From JAEYZS01 sp031374125 (lineage in GTDB: Bacteria; Bdellovibrionota; Bdellovibrionia; Bdellovibrionales; JAEYZS01): 46,492 bases of DNA. The stretch is from NCBI GenBank assembly GCA_031374125.1, contig JANMFM010000048.1, forward strand, positions 1-46,492, written 5' to 3'. The position numbers were made by a program, and so were the translations under genes. Positions 1 to 8,284 of the stretch are shown piece by piece (position 1 is the stretch's first letter; every line of letters starts with the position of its first letter). The notes under the pieces are model-generated. The model worked only from the letters and a program-made list of their open reading frames with translations, had not been told where the DNA came from and did no database searches.

Positions 1-1
1 A

Positions 2-373
2 TTTGAACACAAACATTTCTTTGGAGTGATCAGTAAGCTTTTAGAAGGTAGAGAAGTTCCTCAGCAATCTCACAAGAGATTCTACACAAACCAAGAAACT
101 GTCGTAGAACAAATCGGTAAAAATAAGCAATATGAGTGTTCTATGCTAAACCTTTCTAAGGGCGGCGCTTATCTAGAAATCGCAGACGCAGCGGCAGATG
201 TGCGTGGAATCGTTAAAATGAAAGTGAGCCTTAATGAAATGGACAAACAATACGAAGTGAATGCTAGGGTAGTTTGGAATTCAAAGAGCTCTATTTGGGG
301 CAAGGGTCAGGGTGTAGGCGTAGAATTTATCCAAGCAAAAGATGTTTATCGAAATCTTCTCAGCAACCTCTGA
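2..373 (+). CDS. PilZ domain protein, 5' end cut by window edge
   Basis: The reading frame is open to the window edge, so the gene probably starts upstream. The GTG at 26 has no properly spaced ribosome site (ggag at 23-26 overlaps it). The last 95 or so residues look like a PilZ beta-barrel: a basic stretch HKRF, then NLSKGG, which corresponds to the (D/N)xSxxG signature, then VVWNS and GVGVEF, typical of the closing strands. PilZ domains bind cyclic di-GMP and usually work in the cytoplasm to control motility or secretion. The usual RxxxR motif before the barrel is not clear, so c-di-GMP binding is uncertain. The 3' end overlaps the convergent crotonase gene by 28 bases. Confidence 0.75.
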   Translation, partial: FEHKHFFGVISKLLEGREVPQQSHKRFYTNQETVVEQIGKNKQYECSMLNLSKGGAYLEIADAAADVRGIVKMKVSLNEMDKQYEVNARVVWNSKSSIWGKGQGVGVEFIQAKDVYRNLLSNL

Positions 374-1080
374 TGCTCAGGATTCATCCATAGAGACTGG
401 AAGATTTGTTGCTCGCCTTTAGATATATTTTCAGCTAGGTTACCAGTCTTAATTTTAGTAAAAGGGATCTTTGGAAGGTCCCTTTGTTTTTTTAGGAATT
501 CGAGTCCTTTTTCAAAAATCAATTCACTGGTATAAATTGCATCGATCAATCCCAGCTCTTGCGCTTTGTAACTTGAGAAGTTATTAGCATCTAAAAGAAG
601 ATTCATTAGATTTTTCTTTGATACGCGTAATTTTAGGCGATGACCGCCTCCCCAACCCCAAGAAAGACCAATGCGACGCTGCCACATACCGAATAAAGCA
701 GAAGGAGTAGCATAAACTGTATCAAAGGCAGAGATCCATTCAATGCCGCCGCCGAGACAGTCTCCGGTGACGAGACAGACTGTAGGTACGGGTATTTTGT
801 TAAATTCATTTAAAATCTTTGAGATCTCTTTATTGATTTTAATGCCTTGAGCTTTGTTTTTGAGTTTTGCGTAGTCACTCAAATTTCCCCCAGAGCAGAA
901 AACTCTCTGCTCTGAAGTGAGAAGTAATCCTTCTATTTTATCTTTTTTTACATGCTTAATGATTTTCTGTAGTTCTTTGGCACAGGCAATCCCAAAACAA
1001 TTGGCTTGCGCAGAATTATCAAAATAAGCGATGAGTATTTTTTCTCGAACTTCGATTCTAAAATACTTAAGACTTTTCAT
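346..1080 (-). CDS. Enoyl-CoA hydratase/isomerase (crotonase) family protein
   Basis: This is a 244-residue crotonase-fold protein, the normal length for the family. The oxyanion-hole segments are visible: FCSGGNLSDY near residues 61-70 and GDCLGGGIEW at 106-115. One of the two acidic residues of hydratases is kept (E114 in GGGIE). In the later FGxPE segment it reads FGMWQ, so the second catalytic Glu appears as Gln134. Classical hydratase activity is therefore doubtful; an isomerase, hydrolase or other acyl-CoA reaction is possible. It is the last gene of a leftward operon and starts 2 bases after the lipoprotein stop. Its 3' end runs into the PilZ gene on the other strand. Confidence 0.8.
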   Translation of the reverse strand: MKSLKYFRIEVREKILIAYFDNSAQANCFGIACAKELQKIIKHVKKDKIEGLLLTSEQRVFCSGGNLSDYAKLKNKAQGIKINKEISKILNEFNKIPVPTVCLVTGDCLGGGIEWISAFDTVYATPSALFGMWQRRIGLSWGWGGGHRLKLRVSKKNLMNLLLDANNFSSYKAQELGLIDAIYTSELIFEKGLEFLKKQRDLPKIPFTKIKTGNLAENISKGEQQIFQSLWMNPEHQRLLRRFR

Positions 1081-1082
1081 AA

Positions 1083-1949
1083 TTACGGAGCAGACTCAAC
1101 ACATGGAACTTCAGGATTGTTGTCTGGGCAATAAGCTGGGGGGGCATTCCCGGGTTTGAAATCCACCATCAATTGGCAAACTTCAGCCGGATGCTTTTTT
1201 CCGTCTAGATCAAGTAATGTGCTGTAGCAGGTTTTTAGATTTGAAGCGAGATAAGGTAAGTCTCCCGAAAAAGAAGTCACATAATGCACTCGCTTATCCT
1301 CTCCGTTTTCGTCTTTTCCATACATTTCGTATTCGAGATAGGTAACATTAATCTCGCAGTTTACAAAGTTATAACAACGTCCTTCATCTACCATTTTCTT
1401 TGGGAGCTTTTCTTTCACAACATATTTTGCCAGAGAATAGAAAATTGGAACTTCGGGTTCCTGAATGGAATTGAATACCCAAAAATTCTGTTCCATCGGC
1501 AATGGGCAGTCTGTCCACCAAATATAAAACGGTGGCTTAACAAAAGTGCACGGCCATTCTTTCTGCAATTCGATTACGGGATTTTCCATCTCTTCTGGAG
1601 AAGATGGTTCTTTGTAATCTGTTAACAAAATTCTTAATTCTCTATTTTGATATAAATTACCTTCGACAGTCATATCTCCATTCTTTGCATCTACCACTTG
1701 CGCGGCTTTGTACCCAAGGCCTTGGAAATCTCCAGTATAAAGCTTAGCTTGAATTCTAAATAAAGCCCACTCGCCATGTCCCATGAGAAGAGGAGTCGCG
1801 CCATTGGTAGCATCGACAAAGGCTTGTCTCATATTCTGAATGGTTTGTGGGTTGACAGGCTTATCATTTTCCAAAGGCTTATCTTCTATGCAAGAAGTAA
1901 TAGAAAAAGCCATTGCGACAGCAAAGAGTAAAAATTTAATCTTCATCAT
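1083..1949 (-). CDS. Cysteine-rich lipoprotein, unknown function
   Basis: The start at 1949 is chosen because ATG overlaps the upstream stop (TAATG), a coupled arrangement. The protein then begins MMKIKFLLFAVAMAFS and reaches ITSC, a plausible lipobox, followed by acidic residues IED. A start further upstream would put a charged, non-signal extension before the hydrophobic stretch. The mature part of about 265 residues has around ten cysteines (e.g. WPC, WTDCP, GRCYNFVNC, KTCY, EVC, AYCP, VPC), suggesting disulfides in an envelope protein. I recognise no domain. It lies between a GNAT protein and a crotonase in a tight operon, which does not identify its role. Confidence 0.7.
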   Translation of the reverse strand: MMKIKFLLFAVAMAFSITSCIEDKPLENDKPVNPQTIQNMRQAFVDATNGATPLLMGHGEWALFRIQAKLYTGDFQGLGYKAAQVVDAKNGDMTVEGNLYQNRELRILLTDYKEPSSPEEMENPVIELQKEWPCTFVKPPFYIWWTDCPLPMEQNFWVFNSIQEPEVPIFYSLAKYVVKEKLPKKMVDEGRCYNFVNCEINVTYLEYEMYGKDENGEDKRVHYVTSFSGDLPYLASNLKTCYSTLLDLDGKKHPAEVCQLMVDFKPGNAPPAYCPDNNPEVPCVESAP

Positions 1950-3070
1950 TAGATTGAATCCCATCCGCCAAGCCAAAAAGGCATTGGAAATATTTTTTCT
2001 AAAACTTGAACCGTCGCTGGTTCAAACCCCTTCACATCAGAAATTTTTGTTGGTCCAAACATCAATGGAATAATATCGATCGGATCTTTCGTATTGAGAT
2101 ATTGCGATGTTGTCCCAAACCAATACTCATCACCTTGTTTTTCTAGAACCAGATTTGTAATTCCAAGATCCATTCTTGCGTGTCTATGAATTTTCTTAAA
2201 GAAAGCATCTTCGTTGATCAATTTGATCATTCCTAAAAATCCTTCAGTTCTAATGGCACCTTTTTCTACGCACTGTTCGATAAGATTTTGCGAGTGATTA
2301 GGGGCGATAATTTTGATTTCTCTTTTTTGATCTTCTTGAATGAATTTTAAAAGTTGCATCATTTTAGAAACCCCGCCGCCCCACTCGTGGATGTAGCCAC
2401 CAAGGTCAGCGCCTTTTCCTTCAACACAATAGGCACCAAGGGCTCCATTGGCTTCCCAAAGAGTGTACACATTCGAATTTGGAATATTTAAATATTTCCT
2501 AACTTCATCAGGATTTCTAAAAGTAGAAACCGTATGCTGGCTCATAAGTTTGTGCAGAGCCATGGGATCAACATTGGGGGTTTTAAGAATTTTATATTGA
2601 GTATCTCGTGTTACTTCAAAGTTTGAATCAATCGCTAGATTGATTTCGTACCCAGCTAAAGCGAATCCGATTTTTTGATAGAACTCATGAAGGTTGGTCC
2701 AAAGAATCGCAAAGTCACAATCTTGTTTTCTAGCTAGGTCAATGCAGTCATTGAGTACTGTCCTTGAAAGTCCTTGGTTTCTATATTTGTCATGGGTCAC
2801 TACGCTGCCGATGGCTCCAGCTTTAAAGATCGCCACAGGAGTTTTTATGATGTGAGGCTTAAGAGCTGCGTGGGATAAAACCTGATTTCCTTCCGTAATT
2901 ATCCGAAGGTTATGGATATTTTCTTGATTTAGAGCCGTCGGATATTCCGAAGTGATGGACCACTTGTTCTGTGGGCGTAAGTTTTGGTCCAAGAATTTTA
3001 CTAAATCTTTGTACTCTTCTTGGCTTGGGGCATGAGCTATGAGCGTGTTGTTACCTTGAATTTTATCCAT
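1949..3070 (-). CDS. GNAT-family N-acetyltransferase domain protein
   Basis: This 373-residue protein carries a GNAT acetyl-CoA-binding core in its first 150 residues. GSVVTHDKYRNQGLS at about 88-102 matches motif A (R/Q-x-x-G-x-G/A), and FYQKIGFALAGY at about 130-141 resembles the usual 'Y.k.GF...g' end of the domain. The remaining 220 residues form a C-terminal extension that I cannot assign; it may be a second degenerate GNAT-like fold, as in Eis-type proteins. The substrate is unknown. It is the first gene of a three-gene leftward operon. No Shine-Dalgarno sequence precedes the ATG; instead TATACT ends six bases before it, suggesting a leaderless transcript. Confidence 0.75.
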   Translation of the reverse strand: MDKIQGNNTLIAHAPSQEEYKDLVKFLDQNLRPQNKWSITSEYPTALNQENIHNLRIITEGNQVLSHAALKPHIIKTPVAIFKAGAIGSVVTHDKYRNQGLSRTVLNDCIDLARKQDCDFAILWTNLHEFYQKIGFALAGYEINLAIDSNFEVTRDTQYKILKTPNVDPMALHKLMSQHTVSTFRNPDEVRKYLNIPNSNVYTLWEANGALGAYCVEGKGADLGGYIHEWGGGVSKMMQLLKFIQEDQKREIKIIAPNHSQNLIEQCVEKGAIRTEGFLGMIKLINEDAFFKKIHRHARMDLGITNLVLEKQGDEYWFGTTSQYLNTKDPIDIIPLMFGPTKISDVKGFEPATVQVLEKIFPMPFWLGGWDSI

Positions 3071-3082
3071 ACAATAAGTATA
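3071..3082 (-). promoter_or_regulatory. -10 element directly upstream of GNAT gene start
   Basis: On the minus strand TATACT (3082-3077) is followed by six bases and then the ATG at 3070, so transcription would begin at or next to the start codon. No convincing -35 hexamer stands at 16-18 bases. The reading rests on the -10 match and the lack of a ribosome site. Confidence 0.35.
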
Positions 3083-3136
3083 GCAAAGAACCTATTGAGG
3101 GTATGCTTTGAGCCTCAAATCGAGACCATAGCCCAT

Positions 3137-3165
3137 TTGACAGGGCGGGACTTAAGGCCTATATA
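3137..3165 (+). promoter_or_regulatory. Sigma70-type promoter of the ferredoxin gene
   Basis: A perfect -35 TTGACA (3137-3142) is separated by 17 bases from a -10 TATATA (3160-3165). The expected start site near 3172 lies only about three bases before the ferredoxin ATG at 3175, and there is no Shine-Dalgarno sequence in between. The transcript is probably leaderless or nearly so. Confidence 0.6.
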
Positions 3166-3174
3166 TATGAGCCT

Positions 3175-3411
3175 ATGTCTAACAAATCAGAAAAATGGAA
3201 AGAAAACAAACCAGGTAAGTTCTATGTGGATCAATCCTGCATATCTTGCGACGCTTGCGTTTGTGCAGCTCCTGATAACTTCACTATGAATGATGAAGAT
3301 GGGCACGCTTACATCACAAAACAGCCTGGGACAGCTCAAGAAGAAGAGGCTTGCAAAGAAGCAATGGAAGGTTGCCCGGTTGAGGCAATCGGAAACGATG
3401 GCGAAGAGTAA
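3175..3411 (+). CDS. Single-cluster 4Fe-4S ferredoxin
   Basis: This 78-residue acidic protein has C22-x2-C25-x2-C28 and a later C67-P in EGCPVEAIG, the pattern of monocluster bacterial ferredoxins of the Bacillus/Desulfovibrio type. Two further cysteines (C30, C60) could form a disulfide, as in some of these proteins. It would carry low-potential electrons in the cytoplasm; its partner is not evident. The next gene is endonuclease III, itself a 4Fe-4S protein, and overlaps the ferredoxin by 14 bases, so the two are translationally coupled. The promoter is unusually complete and the mRNA appears leaderless. Confidence 0.85.
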   Translation: MSNKSEKWKENKPGKFYVDQSCISCDACVCAAPDNFTMNDEDGHAYITKQPGTAQEEEACKEAMEGCPVEAIGNDGEE

Positions 3412-4057
3412 AGAATCTTTCTCTGAAAAACACAAACGCGTTAAAAAAATCATCTCACTTCTAGCAAAAGAATATCCGGATGCACACTGTGCTCTTGATC
3501 ACGAAAGTGCGTTTCAACTTTTAGTAGCAACAATTTTGTCCGCGCAATGTACAGATGAACGTGTGAATAAAGTGACGCCGGCATTGTTCAAAAGATTTCC
3601 GACACCGCAAAGTTATTTGAAGGCAGATGTTTTGGAAATCGAAGAGTTTGTGCGTACGACTGGATTTTTCAAAAATAAAGCTAAGAATATCAAGGGTTGT
3701 GCAGAGCAATTGGTTGAAAAGCATAAAGGTGAGGTTCCACAAACTATGGAAGAGCTTCATGCGCTTCCAGGAGTGGGAAGGAAAACTGCCAATGTTGTAT
3801 TGGGAAATATTTTTGGAATTCCAGGAATGGTGGTCGATACGCACGTGACAAGACTTTCTAACCGCATGGGTTTTGTTAAAGGAACGGACGCCGTGAAACT
3901 GGAATTGGAACTTCAAAAATTAGTTCCCGAAAAAAACTGGACCATGTACTCACATTACTTGATTACCCACGGAAGAGCGATATGTACCGCAAGAAATCCT
4001 GACTGCAAAAATTGTTTTCTCAACAAAAATTGCCCGCAATTGCCCTATTCCAAGTAA
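3398..4057 (+). CDS. nth: Endonuclease III
   Basis: This is a base-excision DNA glycosylase/AP lyase that removes oxidised pyrimidines. The start at 3398 gives 219 residues (MAKSKESF...), close to the E. coli length of 211; the longer in-frame extension reads through ferredoxin sequence and is rejected. The helix-hairpin-helix LPGVGRKTA contains the catalytic Lys129; the catalytic Asp147 is in VDTHVTR. Four cysteines (C196-x6-C203-x2-C206-x5-C212) hold the 4Fe-4S cluster. It overlaps the ferredoxin gene by 14 bases. Confidence 0.96.
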   Translation: MAKSKESFSEKHKRVKKIISLLAKEYPDAHCALDHESAFQLLVATILSAQCTDERVNKVTPALFKRFPTPQSYLKADVLEIEEFVRTTGFFKNKAKNIKGCAEQLVEKHKGEVPQTMEELHALPGVGRKTANVVLGNIFGIPGMVVDTHVTRLSNRMGFVKGTDAVKLELELQKLVPEKNWTMYSHYLITHGRAICTARNPDCKNCFLNKNCPQLPYSK

Positions 4058-4265
4058 CCCAATATTCTGTCAATATTGTAAACACTCGAGATGACAATTT
4101 GTCAGTTCAATGATCTTTTATATTTTTTAATGGCAAATCATTTTTATTAAAAAATATCAACAATATTAAATACTTATGATAGAAACGAGTAATTTCTAAG
4201 TACCTGATTTCCTTGGTATAAATATTGTAATTAAACATTACAGAATATTTTTTAGTGGAGATTTT
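4058..4265. other. AT-rich intergenic region before the secreted-protein cluster
   Basis: These 208 bases are very AT-rich and hold no open reading frame that I would support. A hairpin CAATATT-CTGTC-AATATTG lies just after nth (about 4061-4079) but has no T-run. The decamer AATATTCTGT of this hairpin recurs inverted as ACAGAATATT at 4240-4249, close to the next start. The ribosome site for the next gene is GTGGAG about six bases before the ATG at 4266. Confidence 0.4.
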
Positions 4266-4613
4266 ATGTTGTCTTCAAAGTCCAGAGTTATATCCCTGAC
4301 AGTTAGCCTATTGGTTGTAATGCAATTTACACCGGTACATGCCACCGATTTAACGTGCCGTGGTCTTTTTAAAGAAGCCTTATCAAGAGATAAAAAGAGT
4401 GAAGATGCAAATCCAATTTCTTCATTGATGGTCAAAAATTTAAAACTTAAACACAAACTACCTATCAGTGCTTATATCGAAATAATTGGTTATAAAAAAT
4501 TCTATGATAGTAATGGAGTAGAGGTAGGAGTTTCTACTTTATTCCAACCCATTCAACACAATATAAATAATTTAAAAGAAAGCCGCAGTGGATTAGATAA
4601 ATATCGCACATAA
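4266..4613 (+). pseudogene. Exported protein, N-terminal part, ended by an in-frame TAA
   Basis: The first 26 residues are a Sec signal peptide (positive start, hydrophobic SLTVSLLVVMQF, cleavage after VHA). The mature part begins TDLTCRGLF, with the C-x-x-L-F motif shared by the next exported proteins. Translation stops at TAA 4611-4613. The same frame then continues open for a further 322 codons to 5579, with no other stop. The simplest reading is one gene of about 437 codons broken by a nonsense change; a base-calling error is also possible. I recognise no domain. A good ribosome site (GTGGAG) precedes the start. Confidence 0.6.
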
Positions 4614-5579
4614 ATTGACGAGCACAATTCAAAACTTTTTGAAAAAATGGGATTTAAAGAATCAGAAGATCCAATTTTTGGAAAGTATATGTCAGAAGTT
4701 CCTAATCCCAAATTATTTGAATACTTAAGGGCGCAATACAACGCCCGCGTTCCAGCCGACATGCAAATAAATATGGGACTTTATCAATCTAAAGTAGTGT
4801 CTGCTCATCAAACGGAGTATGTTAAGCACTGGGTAAAAGATGGAACTATGGCTCTCAGCGATCCTAGATGGGGTTCGGTGTTTGGCTTGAAGCCCGAGCA
4901 ATTGTCAGAAAATATCACTGAAGGTAAAGAGAGAAATAGTCTTTACAGACATGATCTGGAGCACTTTGCTTCAATTTTTTTAATTCCTAAAAAAATTATT
5001 GATACAAACAGACAGATCGGAAGTTTTTGGGAAAAAGTACTTCGCCATATGCGTTCAGAGATTGCCAAAGGAAAAGTTTTAAAAGGTTCTCCGGAATGGC
5101 GTGCAATGATGGACGATGTTTATATTTATAATCGTCGCTTTCATAGTTTAACGCATTTAGTGGGTATATTGGTTCGCTCTAATGGATCTGTAGATGTGAA
5201 TAGCCAAGAGATAAAAGACTTTGGATTCGTCGCACGTGTAGAAACCCCAACGATTCACTGGGTAGGATTGGGTTATAAACCAAGCTGGGTAACTAAAGAC
5301 AGTTTGCCGTTTGAAAGCCGTTTATTGTCCTTAGGTTTAGAACAGTCTGTGGTTGCAAATAAAAATATCACCATAACAGATGCTTACGCAGCTGTGACTA
5401 ACGAAGGAATACAGCAAGCCATTCATTTTGTAAATAAACAGAAAAATACAAAATACAAAGCTATATATCAAAATTTTTTAGCGGAAACTAAAATCAATAA
5501 TGATTCTGAATTGAGGCCTGAAGAGCTTACAGAATTGGAACAACTAACTCTGCGCCGCTACCGCATAATGGGTAATTAA
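4614..5579 (+). pseudogene. C-terminal part of the interrupted exported protein
   Basis: This is the continuation, in the same frame, of the gene that begins at 4266. Codons after the TAA read IDEHNSKLFEKMGFKES. An ATG exists at 4647 (310 residues) but no Shine-Dalgarno sequence precedes it, so independent translation is unlikely. The part contains a His-rich segment RHDLEHFASIF (about residue 98 from that ATG) and RRFHSLTHLVG, which could bind metal, but I cannot assign a family. It ends 4 bases before the phytochelatin-synthase-like gene, so both were probably one operon. Confidence 0.55.
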
Positions 5580-5583
5580 ACTT

Positions 5584-6723
5584 ATGACCCTAAAATTTAA
5601 AATATTAATCTATATTTTAATATCTGCGATATCTCTGAATGTCCATGCGAAGTCTTTGTGTGCGAGTTTATTTGATGAAAACTTAGAGCAATATGTACGT
5701 GTTAGCCCAGAGGTATTGGCTCATCCTATAAAACTTCTATCTGACAATTACGATGCGCGTGAATTTGTTCAATCTAAATTTAAAATAATATTCAAAAATT
5801 TTTTTGCATCACAAATGATAGATGCCAAAATAGCGATTAATCTCTCCCCCAGAGGTACGCTGCATGTGGTTTCCAGGGGTTTAACGAAAATTCAACATGA
5901 TGAGCTAATGAAGTTTATAGAGAGAGAACAGATAGATCATCTTTTGGCGGGAATTCCCAATTTCCTTCGTAATAAATATTTTGAGGTTAAAATTGATAAA
6001 AAAGAAAATGGCCAACACACGGTCACCAGTGAAACAAAATTTTCTTGGCAATTGAGTTTTGCGGTTGATAGCCAATTGCGAAGCGGATTTGCAATAGAAA
6101 ATAATCCTGCCACGGATTTGAAGAGAATTCGTCCTTTTATTGAAAGGTCTTCTTTGTCTACATATCCTATTCGTACAGATTTATTGAGCCAAAGGCGAAG
6201 CCAAGATACTTTGGTAACGTGCGGATTGTCTTCCCTTGCCCAAGTTTTAAATGCGAAAGGGATTCCTGTGGGTGAAAGAGAGCTTTTGAGACTTACAGAA
6301 TCTTTAGGCATAAAAACGAAGGCCGACATTTTTGGTAATCACCCTGGCCTTGAATTATCACAACTTGCACAATTAATAACTCAATTAGGAAAGCGTTATA
6401 ATTTTACGGTTACGATGAGAAAAATGGAAGGTGAAGAGGATACTGCCAAATTTAATGAAATAGTGAGAAGAAGCAGTGAAGGCCTCGCTAAAGTGGATAT
6501 CATTCTAAACTATCATTCTCCTGAAATTGGAAGACCAGGGCATGGGCATTTTTCTCCCGTTGCCGGATTTGATATTAGAACCAATGAACTTTTGGTTAGT
6601 GAAACAAACCTGACTGCAAATCCTCCATTTTGGGTTGAACTGAGTGCCATGTTAAACGCTATGAAAGCATCGGCGCATAGTGCGGAGGGTCCGCGAGGTT
6701 ATATCGTAATTGAATGGAAATGA
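5584..6723 (+). CDS. Exported phytochelatin-synthase-like papain-fold protein
   Basis: The 379-residue protein has a Sec signal peptide (about residues 1-22, cleavage after VHA) and starts its mature part KSLCASLF. Residues 205-375 resemble the phytochelatin synthase catalytic domain: VTCGLSSLAQVLNA at 211-224 carries the likely nucleophile Cys213, GHGHFSPVAGFD at 319-330 carries His322, and LLVSETN...PPFWV at 336-351 matches the family segment that normally holds the third catalytic residue Asp; here that position is Glu340. Family members act on glutathione, either hydrolysing it to gamma-Glu-Cys or forming phytochelatins. An exported version would more plausibly cleave gamma-glutamyl peptides outside the cytoplasm; this is inference. 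The N-terminal 180 residues are unrecognised. Confidence 0.75.
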   Translation: MTLKFKILIYILISAISLNVHAKSLCASLFDENLEQYVRVSPEVLAHPIKLLSDNYDAREFVQSKFKIIFKNFFASQMIDAKIAINLSPRGTLHVVSRGLTKIQHDELMKFIEREQIDHLLAGIPNFLRNKYFEVKIDKKENGQHTVTSETKFSWQLSFAVDSQLRSGFAIENNPATDLKRIRPFIERSSLSTYPIRTDLLSQRRSQDTLVTCGLSSLAQVLNAKGIPVGERELLRLTESLGIKTKADIFGNHPGLELSQLAQLITQLGKRYNFTVTMRKMEGEEDTAKFNEIVRRSSEGLAKVDIILNYHSPEIGRPGHGHFSPVAGFDIRTNELLVSETNLTANPPFWVELSAMLNAMKASAHSAEGPRGYIVIEWK

Positions 6724-6763
6724 GGAAATTTTTTGATTTTTTAATTTTTAACCGGGATTGATA

Positions 6764-8284
6764 ATGAAAATATTAAGAATTGTTTTTACATTTATTTTTA
6801 TATTGGGAATTAGCACTCCTTCTTTTGCTAATAATCTTTGTAGCAATTTATTTTCATTGAGCTATAGCCCCGCGTTTCCATCGGATGCAGCGACTGCAAG
6901 TAGGGTCCGCTTCGAAATCGAAAATGCAAAAAGAGCCTCTCGACTTTTCATGAAAGCTTTGAAAAGAAAATCAGATATTTTAAAAAGAAATTTTTATAAA
7001 AAAATAATAGATTTAGAAATGGTGTGTATTGGTGCGGGTCCACAATGTGCGTCGGCATCTTTGGTTTTGGGACGTGCCGGCAGAGCCGCCATTGTAATAG
7101 AAAAAACAGAACATATTGCTAAAACCTTTGCCGAAAAAGACTTTATCATCAACAGTGTAGAAACTGGAACTCTCAGTATGCATGAGTTTCCTGGAGGCGT
7201 TGGAAGTTTAGCGAATTACTCATCTTCGAAGTATGCGCATTCCTCCCAATTGGCTGCCTATATCCAGGGGCAGCAAAGCCATTCGAAAATCCCCGTTCTT
7301 CTGGGAACGACGGTGACTTCGATCAGAGAAATAAATATCGATGGCAAGACACTGGTTGAAATCAAAACAGATCAGAACATCACCTTCAGAACGCCTCGCT
7401 TAATATTAGGAACAGGTATAGGGGAAGTGGCTTCCAAAATTCCAGATAATAACTACGTGATGGAGTTCAATAAAAATCATTTGATGCATTTAGAAAATCC
7501 AGCAAAGATTTTGCCTATAATGTGCACGGATACGTTACTGGTCTCTCTGAAAATCAATGCCAAAAAGAATAAAACTGTAACTTTACCTAAAGAAGTGATC
7601 ATCATTGGTGACGGAGATGGCTCGAGAATTGCCGTTGAAGGATTGATCGACGCTCATGTTAACTTGCCTCAAGGTTTCAAATTAACTTGGGTTGGAAATG
7701 ACTTCCGTACGGCGGTAGAATATGTAGCAAGTCGTGGAGGCGGTGATCGTTATATTCATAAAATAGTTCCACTTTATGAAAATAATCAAATTGAAGGAAC
7801 AAATGGAAAGGCTGAAAAAGTGGACTTTCTGGAAAACGGCAGAATGCGCGTGACAGTCTACAATAAAGAAAAGAATACCAGAGTGACGGTAGAAGGTGAC
7901 ATGATCATTGATACCACGGGCGCGCAGAGTGTAAGTGGTATGCTTATCCAAAGTGCAGGCGAAGTAAGATTAGTTGATGTTAAAGGCGAGCTCAAAGAAA
8001 TGAATTTGGATTCGACAGTGCTCGGCAGGCAGTACGTTACGGAATTGGGACGTCCACTTCCGATTTATGCTGTAGGACCAACTGCAGGCGCATTGGCGAC
8101 AAAAGAAGAGTTGGTGAATTCGCAAAATCAAAACCCGGTAGCTATTTTCAATACGGTAGGAAGGACTTCGGCGCTGATTTCAAATTTATTAGGAGTTCCT
8201 CATCTTCCTAGCAATAGAGGTGCGCGCAAAGAGCGTCCACCAGTCCAAAATGCAGAGGATATCGTACGGCAAATCAATAAATAA
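6764..8284 (+). CDS. Exported FAD/NAD(P)-binding oxidoreductase
   Basis: The start at ATG 6764 is preceded by CCGGGA at good spacing; the TTG at 6758 is rejected. Of 506 residues, 1-22 form a Sec signal peptide (cleavage after SFA), then NNLCSNLF. A Rossmann GxGxxx motif, GAGPQCASASLVLGRAG at 90-106 followed by VIEK, indicates FAD binding. A second dinucleotide motif, IIIGDGDGSR at 279-288, suggests NAD(P) binding. The fold resembles flavin-dependent monooxygenases and disulfide reductases, but no CxxC redox pair is seen. The signal peptide has no twin-arginine, odd for a flavoprotein, which would have to bind FAD after export. It lies 40 bases after the PCS-like gene and is probably co-transcribed. 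Confidence 0.75.
   Translation: MKILRIVFTFIFILGISTPSFANNLCSNLFSLSYSPAFPSDAATASRVRFEIENAKRASRLFMKALKRKSDILKRNFYKKIIDLEMVCIGAGPQCASASLVLGRAGRAAIVIEKTEHIAKTFAEKDFIINSVETGTLSMHEFPGGVGSLANYSSSKYAHSSQLAAYIQGQQSHSKIPVLLGTTVTSIREINIDGKTLVEIKTDQNITFRTPRLILGTGIGEVASKIPDNNYVMEFNKNHLMHLENPAKILPIMCTDTLLVSLKINAKKNKTVTLPKEVIIIGDGDGSRIAVEGLIDAHVNLPQGFKLTWVGNDFRTAVEYVASRGGGDRYIHKIVPLYENNQIEGTNGKAEKVDFLENGRMRVTVYNKEKNTRVTVEGDMIIDTTGAQSVSGMLIQSAGEVRLVDVKGELKEMNLDSTVLGRQYVTELGRPLPIYAVGPTAGALATKEELVNSQNQNPVAIFNTVGRTSALISNLLGVPHLPSNRGARKERPPVQNAEDIVRQINK

Noticed and set aside
1284..1625. Rightward open frame inside the lipoprotein gene
   Set aside because: It lies entirely antisense to a coding sequence with a lipobox and has no ribosome site or recognisable domain.
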